Source of the DNA: Erythrobacteraceae bacterium Alg239-R51
GTDB taxonomy: Bacteria; Pseudomonadota; Alphaproteobacteria; Sphingomonadales; Sphingomonadaceae
Direction: 5' to 3'
NCBI GenBank assembly: GCA_947331495.1
Contig: CAMZOI010000001.1
Span: 1,488,001 to 1,552,000, forward strand
Length of the DNA: 64,000 nucleotides
Below the pieces are notes generated by a model. The model saw only the letters and a list, made by a program, of their open reading frames with translations, made no database searches and was not told the DNA's origin. Within the stretch, counting starts at the first letter, position 1. Each line of letters starts with the position of its first letter. Below are positions 26,771 through 35,608 of this stretch, piece by piece. The translations under genes and the position numbers were made by a program.

Positions 26771-27758
26771 ATTGGCAATTGGCCGGCATCGGGAACGCGT
26801 GGACACGGGTTGGCGCGGTGCCGCTCTTCGTCTTGCAATCGCCTGGGTGGCGTTTTTCATCCTCACCTTTGCCGACTGGTCGGCGATGGCCCACCAATGG
26901 TGGAACATCGACACCTATAGCCATATCCTGCTGATACCGCCGATCATTGCCTGGCTGGTGTGGATCAAGCGCGCTGATCTGGCGAGAATGGTCCCGTCCG
27001 CCTGGGCCCCGGCCCTGGTCTGGCTTGCGCTCGGCCTCGTCATCTGGCTGGGCGGACGCGTTCTGGACATCAACCTGATTGCCCAAGGCGGGACGATCGT
27101 GATCTTCCAAGGCGTAACTCTGGCGTTGCTTGGGCCAAGCATAGGAATGTTGCTGGCATTTCCTCTGGCCTACGTGTTTTTCCTCGTGCCCTTCGGGGAC
27201 GAGATCATCCCGGCCTTGCAATTCGTCACCGCCGAAATCGCAACCCAGTTGACGATAGCGAGCGGCGTCGAGACTGTCGTGGAGGGGATCCATATCGACA
27301 CGCCGGCGGGACTGTTCATAGTGGCAGAGGAATGTTCAGGGGTGAAGTTCCTGATCGCCATGGTGGCTCTGGGTGTGCTGGTTGCTTATGTCTGTTTCTC
27401 GACCTGGATCAGGCGTCTTTGGCTGATGCTTGCCTGCCTGGTTGTGCCGATTATCGCCAACGGCATTCGCGCCTGGGCGACGATCTTCATCGCGCAGTAT
27501 GTGGGCGCGGAGGCGGCCGGTAGTTTTGACCACATCGTCTATGGCTGGGTGTTCTTCGGCCTCGTGATTGCACTTGTCCTCGGGGTTGCCTGGCGCTGGT
27601 TCGAGCGTGAGCCGGAAGACGCCGGGTGGTCGACGGGTGAGATCGCGACACTGCCTTTCGTAGCCCGGTGGGCAGGGCGGGGCCCGGCCCCGAACTTGAT
27701 CCTTGGCACAGCGCTGCTCGCCGCAGGATTCTTTGCCGCCCTTGTCCGGCTCGTCTAG
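26760..27758 (+). CDS. xrtA: Exosortase A, without EpsI domain
   Basis: A 332-residue polytopic inner-membrane protease/transpeptidase that recognises the C-terminal PEP-CTERM tag of exported proteins. About eight hydrophobic segments are visible. The catalytic triad is Cys192 in VAEECSGVKFLIAMVALG, Arg237 in NGIRAWATIFIAQ and His258 in FDHIVYGWVFFG. Typical XrtA proteins of this class carry an additional C-terminal EpsI (DUF3485) domain and run to about 500 residues; here the protein stops after the final hydrophobic stretch ALLAAGFFAALVRLV and the amidotransferase gene begins 12 bases later. The gene overlaps the glycosyltransferase gene at its 5' end. Missing EpsI is unusual for this locus type as I recall it. 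Confidence 0.93.
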   Translation: MPPELAIGRHRERVDTGWRGAALRLAIAWVAFFILTFADWSAMAHQWWNIDTYSHILLIPPIIAWLVWIKRADLARMVPSAWAPALVWLALGLVIWLGGRVLDINLIAQGGTIVIFQGVTLALLGPSIGMLLAFPLAYVFFLVPFGDEIIPALQFVTAEIATQLTIASGVETVVEGIHIDTPAGLFIVAEECSGVKFLIAMVALGVLVAYVCFSTWIRRLWLMLACLVVPIIANGIRAWATIFIAQYVGAEAAGSFDHIVYGWVFFGLVIALVLGVAWRWFEREPEDAGWSTGEIATLPFVARWAGRGPAPNLILGTALLAAGFFAALVRLV

Positions 27759-27769
27759 GCAACTCGCCC

Positions 27770-29668
27770 ATGTGCGGGATCGCGGGAATCTTTCATTACC
27801 AGACGGTGAAACCGGTCGACCCACGGCGCGTCGAGCGGATGGCGGACGCACTTGCGCATCGTGGTCCGGACGGTAGCGGCGTGTGGACTGCACCGGGTGT
27901 CGGATTGGGACACCGGCGTCTGTCGATCATCGACCTCGCCGGCTCCCCGCAACCAATGCACTCCGTGGACGGTCGCGCAGTGATTGTCTTCAACGGCGAG
28001 ATCTACAATTATCGCCGCCTGCGAAGCGAGCTGAAGCAGGGCGGCGCGCATTTTCGTACGGACGGCGATACCGAAACGATCCTCGCCGCGTGGCAGAAAT
28101 GGGGGCCGGACTGTCTGGATCGCCTCGACGGAATGTTCGCTTTCGCGCTCTATGATTGCGATAAAAGGCAGCTGTTCCTCGCCCGCGACCGGCTCGGGGT
28201 GAAGCCGCTTTACCTCGCGCGTATCGAAGGCGGAGCAGTGGGCTTTGCCAGCGAACTCAAGGGTCTGCTCGCCCACCCCTTGTTGCAGCGCGAGATCGAT
28301 CCGCTGGCAATCGAGGATTACATGACCTGGGGATATGTTCCGGACACGCGTTCGATCCTCAAGGGGGTCGAGAAGCTGCCTGCCGGGCATTTTCTACTGC
28401 TCGAACACGGGCGTGAACCTGGTCCCCCGCGCGAGTACTGGAACATCAGCTTTGCCGGTCGCGAAGGCGGCAAGACCGCCGAGCGCGAGGCTCGGCTTCT
28501 CCACATGATGGGAAAGGGCGTCACCAGTCGAATGGTGGCAGATGTTCCGCTCGGCGCATTCCTATCGGGCGGGGTCGACAGCTCGTCGGTTGTCGCACTG
28601 ATGAGTGAGGCCAGCAAACAGCCGGTGACCACCTGCTCGATCGGTTTCGATGTCGAAAGCGTCGATGAAACCACGCATGCGCGCAAGATTGCCGAGCTGT
28701 TCGCCACCGACCATCACGAACGCATTGTTAGTGCGGATCAGTTCGACCAGATAGAACGGCTTGCCGGCATATTCGACGAACCCTTCGCCGATGCCAGCGC
28801 ATTGCCCACCTTGCGCGTATGCGAGCTCGCGCGCGAACACGTGACTGTCGCGCTATCCGGCGACGGGGCGGACGAGGCCCTGGGTGGCTATCGTCGCCAC
28901 ATCTTCCAGATGCGGGAGGAGCAAGCCCGCAAGCTTCTGCCCCGGTCCCTGCGCGAGCCGGTATTCGGCGCTTTGGGCAAGGTATGGCCGAAAGCAGACT
29001 GGGCGCCGCGCGCTCTACGTGCGAAAACGACGCTCCTCGCCTTGGCCGAAAGTGGAGAGGCAGGGTATGCCCGCGCCCTGTCAATTCTGCCGCCCGACCT
29101 GCGCAGCAATCTTTATGGCGAGGTGCTGCTGCGCGAGCGAAGAGACTATCGAGGCGAACACGAATTCGAACGGTTGATGCGAGAGGCTCCGGCCCGAACG
29201 GGTCTCGACCGCGCGCAATATGCCGATCTCAAGTTCTGGTTGCCGGGCGACATCCTGACCAAGACCGACCGGACAAGTATGGCCGTCGGCCTCGAAACGC
29301 GTGAGCCGTTGCTCGACCATCGCCTGGTCGAGTTTGGCGCACGCCTGCCACAGCGCGAACGCATTCGCGGGGTGACTGGCAAATGGCTAATGAAGCGGGC
29401 GATGCAGAAGTATTTACCTGAGGAAACACTCTACCGGCCCAAACAGGGGTTCGTCACACCGCTGGCGCAATGGTTTCGCGGACCGCTGTCCGACCGGGCG
29501 CGGCGGATCGCCCATAGCAAGTTATTGACGGACAGCGGATGGTTCGACCGTAAGTCGCTCGCGCGTTTGGCCGACGATCATATTGCGGGCCGGTCAGATA
29601 ACGGCCGCGTCTTGTGGCAGCTGCTCATGCTGGAACAGTCGCTTAAACACCTCGCGCCTAGCAGTTAG
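27770..29668 (+). CDS. XrtA/PEP-CTERM system amidotransferase (AsnB-like)
   Basis: A 632-residue asparagine-synthase-like protein. The initiator Met is followed by the glutaminase nucleophile Cys2 in MCGIAGIFHYQT, with LAHRGPDGSG and FNGEIYNYRRLR in the glutamine amidotransferase domain. The synthetase domain has the PP-loop LSGGVDSSSVVALMS and VALSGDGADEALGGYRR. It would use glutamine ammonia to amidate a carboxylate, possibly a sugar acid of the polymer, rather than make asparagine. The ATG at 27770 is fixed by the Cys2 requirement. Its TAG stop shares bases with the TAA stop of the convergent pirin gene, which marks the end of the locus. Confidence 0.94.
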   Translation: MCGIAGIFHYQTVKPVDPRRVERMADALAHRGPDGSGVWTAPGVGLGHRRLSIIDLAGSPQPMHSVDGRAVIVFNGEIYNYRRLRSELKQGGAHFRTDGDTETILAAWQKWGPDCLDRLDGMFAFALYDCDKRQLFLARDRLGVKPLYLARIEGGAVGFASELKGLLAHPLLQREIDPLAIEDYMTWGYVPDTRSILKGVEKLPAGHFLLLEHGREPGPPREYWNISFAGREGGKTAEREARLLHMMGKGVTSRMVADVPLGAFLSGGVDSSSVVALMSEASKQPVTTCSIGFDVESVDETTHARKIAELFATDHHERIVSADQFDQIERLAGIFDEPFADASALPTLRVCELAREHVTVALSGDGADEALGGYRRHIFQMREEQARKLLPRSLREPVFGALGKVWPKADWAPRALRAKTTLLALAESGEAGYARALSILPPDLRSNLYGEVLLRERRDYRGEHEFERLMREAPARTGLDRAQYADLKFWLPGDILTKTDRTSMAVGLETREPLLDHRLVEFGARLPQRERIRGVTGKWLMKRAMQKYLPEETLYRPKQGFVTPLAQWFRGPLSDRARRIAHSKLLTDSGWFDRKSLARLADDHIAGRSDNGRVLWQLLMLEQSLKHLAPSS

Positions 29669-30363
29669 CGAGCGTCGACCAGAACCACTTCTGTATCTTC
29701 CAGCGCTTCGACGACGATCCGGTTCTCACCTGTAACGGCTATCCCGTCACGTGGTTGGGCTTCTTTCCCGTTCACTGCGATGCGTCCACTTGGCGCCACG
29801 AGATATAGGTGACGCTCGCCGGATGTCTGCCAAATAGCGGTCTGACCTGCCGAAAGCGTAGCTGCTGCTACCCTAGCGTCCGTACGAATTGCCAACGTGT
29901 CGTCTGCTTCTGGCGAACCGCTGGCAAGCAGTTCGAAACCGCCTGCGCGACCGGCCGAGAGAAATTCACGCTGTCCCCAAGCAGGCTCTCCGCCGCGACG
30001 GTCGGGAACTATCCAGATCTGAAACAAGGTGGTCGCCTCATCCTCCAGGTTCATCTCTGCATGGGTGATGCCCGATCCAGCGCTCATCACCTGCACGTCG
30101 CCGGCTACGGTGCGCCCCTTATTCCCAAGGCTATCTTGGTGAGTAATCGCGCCGCTGCGAACGAATGTAACGATTTCCATGTCGCGATGCGGATGCGGCG
30201 GAAAGCCGCTTTGCGCTGCAATCGCATCGTCGTTCCACACACGTATGCTCCCCCAGCCCATACGGTCGGGCTCGTGGTAACTGGCGAAGCTGAAATGGTG
30301 CCGCGCGTCGAGCCACCCGTGATTGGCATGGCCAAGGCTGTCGAAGGGACGAATATCAATCAT
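29665..30363 (-). CDS. Pirin family protein (YhhW-like)
   Basis: A 232-residue bicupin of the pirin family. The metal ligands of the N-terminal cupin are visible as His57 and His59 in PPHPHRDMEIVTF and His101 and Glu103 in GSGITHAEMN, matching those of human pirin and E. coli YhhW. Members have been shown to be quercetin 2,3-dioxygenases in vitro; the natural role is unclear. It is read towards the amidotransferase gene and shares bases with it at the stop codons. It lies downstream of zapE on the same strand with a 72-base gap in which I see no clear signal. Confidence 0.92.
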   Translation of the reverse strand: MIDIRPFDSLGHANHGWLDARHHFSFASYHEPDRMGWGSIRVWNDDAIAAQSGFPPHPHRDMEIVTFVRSGAITHQDSLGNKGRTVAGDVQVMSAGSGITHAEMNLEDEATTLFQIWIVPDRRGGEPAWGQREFLSAGRAGGFELLASGSPEADDTLAIRTDARVAAATLSAGQTAIWQTSGERHLYLVAPSGRIAVNGKEAQPRDGIAVTGENRIVVEALEDTEVVLVDAR

Positions 30364-30435
30364 GGGTAAATCCGCATCGGCGGGGAAGGCCGGGCCGCCG
30401 GTAAGGGCGCGATATGGTGTAACACGGGATGAGCT

Positions 30436-31551
30436 TCAAGCCTCCGCCCCGTGTCCCCGTGCCATGTACTCGGCGCTCTGCATTTCCCGCAGACGGCTGA
30501 CGGTACGCTCGAACTCGAAAGCTCCCTCCCCTGCCGTGTACAAATCCTCCGGTTCGGCGGCGGCGGTGGCGAAGAGTTTGACGCCATTCTCGTAGAGCGC
30601 GTCGATCAGCTTGGTGAAGCGGATTGCCTCGTTGCGATTTTCCGGTGACAGACATGGTACGCCGACCACTATGACCGTGTGATATGCATGGGCAATGGCA
30701 AGGTAGTCCGCCGCGCCGCGGTTTTCGCCGCACAGACGTTTGAAGCTGAACACGGCCACACCTTTCAGGCTCTTTGGCACATGAAGCATGCGCCCCCCGC
30801 CCAGGTTCAGCTCTCCGCTCGGGACATGGTCGGCGTCTTCGGGCTCGTAATCCGTCAGGCGGAAAAAGGCTTCGCGTACATGCGCGGTTGCTGCCTCGCC
30901 GAGCGGGGTGTGCCAGCTCTCTATATCGCCGAGCCGGTCGAGCCGGTAGTCGACCGGACCGTTCAATGGCATCGTATCGAGTTCCGCCTCGATCAGATCA
31001 ATGAACGGTAGGAACAGGGACCGATTGAGACCATCCTTGTAAAGGTCGCGGGGAGGGCGGTTGCTGGTCGTGACGACGGCCACATTCTCTTCGCAGATCA
31101 GCGCGGTGAACAGCCGCCCCATGATCGCCGCATCGGCAGTATTAGTGACGACCATTTCATCGAAGGCAAGACAGCGCACGTCCCGGGCGATATCGCGAGC
31201 AACCTTGCCGGTCGGATCACCCGGATCGCTTTCGCGCCGCTCGCGCATGCGTCGGTCGATCTCGATCATGAACTCGTGAAAGTGAACGCGGCGCTTTTCC
31301 GCTATGTCGAGCGTATCGACGAACAGGTCCATCAGCATCGACTTGCCGCGCCCGACGCCGCCCCACATGTAAACGCCCTGCGGACGCTTTTCCTTGCGAC
31401 CCAGCAGCCGGTCGAAAAAACTGCTGTCGGTTCGGTTCTCCAGCTGCTTCTGAAGGGTTTCGAGCCGCTCTACTGCCGCCCGCTGATCGGCGTCAGGCTC
31501 GAGCTCGCCAGCAGCGACGAGCTGTTCGTAGCGACGCCGTATTCCGTTCAC
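30436..31551 (-). CDS. zapE: Cell division protein ZapE (AFG1-like ATPase)
   Basis: A 371-residue AFG1/ZapE ATPase. Walker A is WGGVGRGKSMLMDLF (Gly64-Ser71 core) and Walker B is VRCLAFDEMVVTNTAD, followed by VAVVTTSNRPPRDLYKDGLN and the late FKRLCGENRGAADYLAI. ZapE modulates the FtsZ ring under stress in E. coli; mitochondrial AFG1/LACE1 relatives handle respiratory-chain proteins. The latter fits its coupling here with sdhB and a thioesterase. Its ATG overlaps the stop of the thioesterase gene by four bases (ATGA-type). Length matches the family. Confidence 0.95.
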   Translation of the reverse strand: MNGIRRRYEQLVAAGELEPDADQRAAVERLETLQKQLENRTDSSFFDRLLGRKEKRPQGVYMWGGVGRGKSMLMDLFVDTLDIAEKRRVHFHEFMIEIDRRMRERRESDPGDPTGKVARDIARDVRCLAFDEMVVTNTADAAIMGRLFTALICEENVAVVTTSNRPPRDLYKDGLNRSLFLPFIDLIEAELDTMPLNGPVDYRLDRLGDIESWHTPLGEAATAHVREAFFRLTDYEPEDADHVPSGELNLGGGRMLHVPKSLKGVAVFSFKRLCGENRGAADYLAIAHAYHTVIVVGVPCLSPENRNEAIRFTKLIDALYENGVKLFATAAAEPEDLYTAGEGAFEFERTVSRLREMQSAEYMARGHGAEA

Positions 31552-32018
31552 GGCGAAGTACGGCGGTTCATCTTTTTCACGATCCCGGAAAAGCTGGCGA
31601 CCAGATGTCCGTCGTGCTGCTCCACGATACCGCGGACAAACACCAGGCTGCCGGTTTCTCGGACGATCTCACAAACGGCATCGAGAGCCCGGTCAGGCTT
31701 TCCTCCGCCGACGAACTGGGTCGAGAGCTCGAGCGTGACCGACGGGCCGGCATTTCCGCTGCCGATATTGTGCATCGTGGTGAACAGCGCGATGTCGATC
31801 AGCGATAGCGTCACCGCCCCGTGAATGATGCCTTGAAGGTTCTCGTGCCGCCGTTCGGGAAACATACGCAGGCGCGCCTTGCCGTCATCGTCGATCCGGG
31901 TGATGAGCTTGCCCATCACCGCGCCGTTGAACAGCGTCTCGTCCTTCAGGTTCCAATGGCGCCAGCCCGGATTCTCGGGATCCGGCCCGTGCTCGAAAAC
32001 GTCGTCGGAAAGAGCCAC
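31548..32018 (-). CDS. PaaI-type hotdog-fold thioesterase
   Basis: A 156-residue hotdog thioesterase predicted to hydrolyse acyl-CoA thioesters in the cytosol. Family signs are RHENLQGIIHGAVTLSLIDI (the HGG/HGA-type helix with the catalytic acid) and VTLELSTQFVGGGKPDRALD, then GSLVFVRGIVEQHDGHLVAS. I chose a GTG at 32016-32018, which lies one base after the sdhB stop codon; an upstream TTG at 32039 would extend it by seven residues and overlap sdhB by 20 bases. Its 3' end overlaps zapE. The acyl substrate is unknown. Confidence 0.85.
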   Translation of the reverse strand: MALSDDVFEHGPDPENPGWRHWNLKDETLFNGAVMGKLITRIDDDGKARLRMFPERRHENLQGIIHGAVTLSLIDIALFTTMHNIGSGNAGPSVTLELSTQFVGGGKPDRALDAVCEIVRETGSLVFVRGIVEQHDGHLVASFSGIVKKMNRRTSP

Positions 32019-32019
32019 G

Positions 32020-32802
32020 TCAGATAGCGCGTTCGGCAATCATCTTTTTCGTTTCGGCGATTGCCTTCGCCGGACTCAGACCCTTGGGGCACACATTCGC
32101 GCAGTTCATGATCGTGTGGCAACGATACAGGCGGAAGGGGTCTTCCAGCTGGTCGAGGCGCTCGCCGGTCATCTCGTCGCGGCTGTCGGCCAGCCAACGA
32201 TAGGCTTGAAGCAGGATCGCGGGTCCGAGGAACTTGTCGCTGTTCCACCAATAGCTGGGGCAGGCGGTCGAGCAGCACGCGCACAGGATGCACTCGTAAA
32301 GCCCATCCAGCTTTTCGCGTTGCTCGGGCGATTGCAGCCGTTCCTTCCCGCTCGGCGTGGGAGAGACGGTCTGCAACCAGGGTCGGATACTGGCATATTG
32401 GGCATAGAAATGGGTGAAGTCCGGCACCAGATCCTTGATAACCTCCATATGCGGCAGGGGAGTGATGCGGATTTCGCCCTTCAGGTCGTCGATGGCGGTC
32501 GTGCAGGCCAGCGCGTTCTTGCCATTAAGGTTCATCGAGCACGAACCGCAAATTCCTTCGCGGCACGAACGGCGGAAGGTCAGCGTCGGATCGATATCAT
32601 TTTTGATCTTGAACAATGCGTCCAGAACCATCGGTCCACATTCGTCCAGATCGATCTCGAACGTATCGTACCGGGGATTATCCCCGCTTTCCGGATCGTA
32701 GCGATAGATTTTGAAACTTTTCACGCGCGAGGCACCTTCGGCGCTATGCTTGCGCGATTTCCCGGTGATCCTGGAATTCTTGGGAAGTGTGAAAGTAGCC
32801 AT
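32020..32802 (-). CDS. sdhB: Succinate dehydrogenase iron-sulfur subunit
   Basis: A 260-residue SdhB that carries electrons from the flavoprotein SdhA to the quinone site of complex II. The [2Fe-2S] site is [20 protein letters not shown] with a later Cys, the [4Fe-4S] site is [17 protein letters not shown], and the [3Fe-4S] site is [17 protein letters not shown]. The ATG at 32800-32802 begins [20 protein letters not shown], a usual alphaproteobacterial N-terminus. No sdhA, sdhC or sdhD is adjacent: upstream is a divergent SDR gene. It heads an overlapping sdhB-thioesterase-zapE cluster. Confidence 0.97.
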   Translation of the reverse strand: MATFTLPKNSRITGKSRKHSAEGASRVKSFKIYRYDPESGDNPRYDTFEIDLDECGPMVLDALFKIKNDIDPTLTFRRSCREGICGSCSMNLNGKNALACTTAIDDLKGEIRITPLPHMEVIKDLVPDFTHFYAQYASIRPWLQTVSPTPSGKERLQSPEQREKLDGLYECILCACCSTACPSYWWNSDKFLGPAILLQAYRWLADSRDEMTGERLDQLEDPFRLYRCHTIMNCANVCPKGLSPAKAIAETKKMIAERAI

Positions 32803-32976
32803 TGGCGGTATCGATCCTGTCTCTACTTGCAACCCATCTAGCGGTTCGTACCGGTGGTGCAAGGCTACGAATGACGCAAAGCCCGCAAGCATTATCCTGC
32901 TGAATGGAACATTCGCAACGCAGGTCCGACTGTGAAACGGGAACCCGCCGATGTCCTCGTCGCTCTATACGGTAGG

Positions 32977-33702
32977 ATGGAAATAAATGAGCGCTTTTCC
33001 CGCGCGGCCGTTTTCGGCGCTAGCGGAGGCATCGGCGGAGCGCTTTGCGAGGCATTTGCCGAAAAAGGCATTAGCGTATGGGCAGGCAGTCGGTCGGGCG
33101 AACCCGACACGGATACCTCGCGCGGTTTCAAGTTCGACCTGGAAGACGAGGACAGCATTGCATCTGCCGCGCGGATCATGGCGGACGATCCACCCGATCT
33201 GATCGTTGTTGCAAGCGGCGTGCTGACATTGGCCGATGGCAATGGCCCCGAGCGTTCGTTCAAGCAGATCGATGCAAATGCCATGGAAGAGGTGTTCCGG
33301 CTGAACAGCATCGGTCCGGCGCTGATCGCCAAGCACATGTTACCACTCCTGCCGCGAGATCGGGATGGGCTGTTTGCGGCGCTTTCGGCTCGTGTCGGGT
33401 CGATTTCGGACAACCGCCTTGGCGGGTGGCACAGCTACCGGGCCAGCAAGACGGCGCTGAACATGCTGATCCGCAATTTCGCGATCGAAATGAAGCGCAC
33501 GCACAAACGCGCTGTGGTCGCCGCGTTGCATCCGGGAACCGTTGACACGTCGCTGTCCGAACCGTTCCAGACAAACCTTCCGGACGGTCAGCTTATCGAG
33601 CCTCCCGAAGCGGCGCGCAATCTTCTGAACGTCATGGCGCGATTACGGCCGAGCGATAGCGGGGATGCATTCGACTGGAAGGGTGACCCAATCCCGGCTT
33701 AG
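32977..33702 (+). CDS. SDR-family NAD(P)-dependent oxidoreductase
   Basis: A short-chain dehydrogenase of about 241 residues (256 if the GTG at 32932 is used). The cofactor motif is AAVFGASGGIGGALCEAF, the NAG-like segment is DLIVVASGVLTLAD, and the catalytic set includes LFAALSARVGSISDNRLGGW, then SYRASKTALNMLIRN with Tyr-x-x-x-Lys. PLHPGTVDTSLS-like ALHPGTVDTSLSEPF follows. It most resembles the C-factor/CsgA-like SDR group often seen near housekeeping genes. The substrate cannot be told. I prefer the ATG at 32977 because it gives the normal distance to the glycine motif, but its Shine-Dalgarno is poor. The gene is divergent from sdhB. Confidence 0.85.
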   Translation: MEINERFSRAAVFGASGGIGGALCEAFAEKGISVWAGSRSGEPDTDTSRGFKFDLEDEDSIASAARIMADDPPDLIVVASGVLTLADGNGPERSFKQIDANAMEEVFRLNSIGPALIAKHMLPLLPRDRDGLFAALSARVGSISDNRLGGWHSYRASKTALNMLIRNFAIEMKRTHKRAVVAALHPGTVDTSLSEPFQTNLPDGQLIEPPEAARNLLNVMARLRPSDSGDAFDWKGDPIPA

Positions 33703-33747
33703 GGCTTGCCAGAACAAGCAATCTTTTCCGTTTGCAGGGGGTGGGGA

Positions 33748-34818
33748 TCAGACCTCAATCATCTCTCCACCGACGTCGTTCGGCCCCAGTGAGATCTCGA
33801 ATGGTTCGCGGATCGCGGTGATTACCCCCTGCCGGTCCATGCTGTAGGCGGCAATGTGTTCGATAAGCTGCTCATGCGTCAGCCCAGCAAGCTGCGCAGC
33901 TCCGGATACGGTCTTTTTAGACCACAGGTTGCAGGAAAGGTTTACTTCCATGAATAAAATCTCACCCGTTGCCGGCGTATAGCGGAACTCGAACCGGCCA
34001 TAATCAAAAGGCCAAAGTTCGGGCAACATTGCGCGGGTGTATTCGCGGATCTTGCGCGTCATCACCGGATTGCGCATCGCCACCAGCCGTTCCTTCGGCG
34101 CTTCGCTTAATCCACGCTTTTCCTCGTAGGACCGGAAATTGCCCTCATCACCCGGCATTTCGAAGCGCATGGTGGATAGCAAGATAGGCTCCGTCCCGCC
34201 AATTACGGGAACGACGACGTCGTAGGCACCTTCGTAGCGCTCGACGATGACATCGTGCCCTTCGGAATGCAGACGTTCTACGTCGCGCTTCGCCTCGCGC
34301 CAATCGGTTGGCATGGTCACGCCCCAGCTTGCCGACGATGCGTTGGGTTTGACGACCAGACGTTCGAACGGAAACTCCGGATGCGGGATACGCAGCGCAC
34401 CGCGGCGTGCGACGAGCCATGGCGCAACTGGTACTCCGCGCGCGACCGCGACCGTTTTCATGAGATGCTTGTCATCGGACAATCCGCGCAGGATCGCTGA
34501 AGCGCCCAGGGCAGGCATGCCCACTCGCTGCGCCAGCAGCGGGCCGAGCATTTCGCTCATCGGATAACCGGCGCGGTTCAGTAGGGTAAACGCGAAATCG
34601 AAATTGGACCTGTCGAACAGCGGGGTAAAATCGTTCGCTGGCGTCGTTGGGAGACCGATGTTCCGCAGCGTCGTCAGTACCTCGTGATGGTAGACGGCGT
34701 GGTTGCCATCCTGCGCATCGAGCGTTCCGCCCGTATCGGCATGCTTTGCCAGAAAGAGAATGCGCAGCCGTTGCTTGTCGGCGTCGGAAATACGAAAAAG
34801 GTCGATGGAACCGCTCAT
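33748..34818 (-). CDS. ATP-grasp protein of unknown substrate
   Basis: A 356-residue ATP-grasp-fold ligase related to D-alanine-D-alanine ligase. The nucleotide-binding core shows FERLVVKPNASSASWGVTMP (Lys and Ser-rich loop), then VIVERYEGAYDVVVPVIGG and the Mg-binding end GRFEFRYTPATGEILFMEVN with NLSCNLWSKKTVSGAAQLAG. The N-terminal domain (LRILFLAKHADTGGTLDAQD, YHHEVLTTLRNIGLPTTP) is not the standard Ddl start. It therefore probably joins other small molecules by a carboxyl-amine bond. It is read away from the methyltransferase gene across 105 bases. No peptidoglycan or peptide-synthesis cluster surrounds it. Confidence 0.75.
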   Translation of the reverse strand: MSGSIDLFRISDADKQRLRILFLAKHADTGGTLDAQDGNHAVYHHEVLTTLRNIGLPTTPANDFTPLFDRSNFDFAFTLLNRAGYPMSEMLGPLLAQRVGMPALGASAILRGLSDDKHLMKTVAVARGVPVAPWLVARRGALRIPHPEFPFERLVVKPNASSASWGVTMPTDWREAKRDVERLHSEGHDVIVERYEGAYDVVVPVIGGTEPILLSTMRFEMPGDEGNFRSYEEKRGLSEAPKERLVAMRNPVMTRKIREYTRAMLPELWPFDYGRFEFRYTPATGEILFMEVNLSCNLWSKKTVSGAAQLAGLTHEQLIEHIAAYSMDRQGVITAIREPFEISLGPNDVGGEMIEV

Positions 34819-34923
34819 GGCGCGCGCGTTTAGGCGTTCCAGAGGGGATGGTCACGAAATTTCGCTTGCCGAGACAGGTTTCGGCGGTAGCCTGCGAGGT
34901 TTGGCAGTGGCTGGAGAACAGGT

Positions 34924-35559
34924 GTGGGCCTGAAACGCTGGTACGACGAGCATGTCATGCCCCGCATGATCACGCTGGCCTGCGGTCAGGAAAACATCAT
35001 GGATCGCCGGATGCGATTAATTCCACTTGCCCGGGGCAGAGTCTTCGAACTCGGGTGCGGGGGAGGACTCAACCAGGCTTTTTATCGCGCCGACCAAATT
35101 TCCAGTTTTGCCGGTATAGATCCGCACGCAAAGTTGCTGGCTCGCGCGCGAGATCAGGCGGCGGAGAAAGGCTGGGAGGTCAATATCCGGCAAGGCAGGG
35201 GTGAGGACATTCCCTTCAACGACAGTCAATTCGACACGGTGGTATGCACTTATACGCTATGTTCGGTTGAAGACCCGGAGCGAGTTTTGTCCGAGATGCG
35301 ACGTATACTCCGACCGGGCGGACAATTGCTGTTTCTCGAGCATGGCCGCTCGCCAGAAGCGAAGGTGGCTCGCTGGCAGAAACGTATCGAACCGGTATGG
35401 AAGCCGCTTGCCGGGGGATGCCACCTGACGCGTCCGGTCGGAGCATCGCTGCGTGGCGCCGGATTCGAGGTCGAACCGCTTGGCCAATCCTATCTTTCCA
35501 AAACTCCGAAGGTCTTGGGGTGGATGGAATGGGGGGTTGCCCGCAAGGCTGGCTATTGA
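34924..35559 (+). CDS. Class I SAM-dependent methyltransferase
   Basis: A 211-residue methyltransferase with motif I GRVFELGCGGGLNQAFY, then FAGIDPHAKLLARARDQA, the acidic turn GRGEDIPFNDSQFDTVVCTY and ILRPGGQLLFLEHGRSP. It resembles the METTL7/UbiE-like group (Methyltransf_11). The GTG start is supported by GGAGAACAGGT just upstream. No membrane segment is seen. It is divergent from the ATP-grasp gene and convergent with rne. The substrate is not identifiable. Confidence 0.85.
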   Translation: MGLKRWYDEHVMPRMITLACGQENIMDRRMRLIPLARGRVFELGCGGGLNQAFYRADQISSFAGIDPHAKLLARARDQAAEKGWEVNIRQGRGEDIPFNDSQFDTVVCTYTLCSVEDPERVLSEMRRILRPGGQLLFLEHGRSPEAKVARWQKRIEPVWKPLAGGCHLTRPVGASLRGAGFEVEPLGQSYLSKTPKVLGWMEWGVARKAGY

Positions 35560-35572
35560 CGCTTACTGGTCG

Positions 35573-35601
35573 GCTCTCCCCCGCCATGAAGGCGAGGGAG
35601 C
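35573..35601. terminator. Imperfect hairpin between convergent genes
   Basis: GGCTCTCCCCCGCC (from 35572) can pair with GGCGAGGGAGC (35591-35601) around ATGAA, with bulges. It lies in the 49-base gap where the methyltransferase gene and rne converge, so it may end transcription from both sides. No T-run is present on either strand. Confidence 0.35.
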
Positions 35602-35608
35602 ACCGTAG

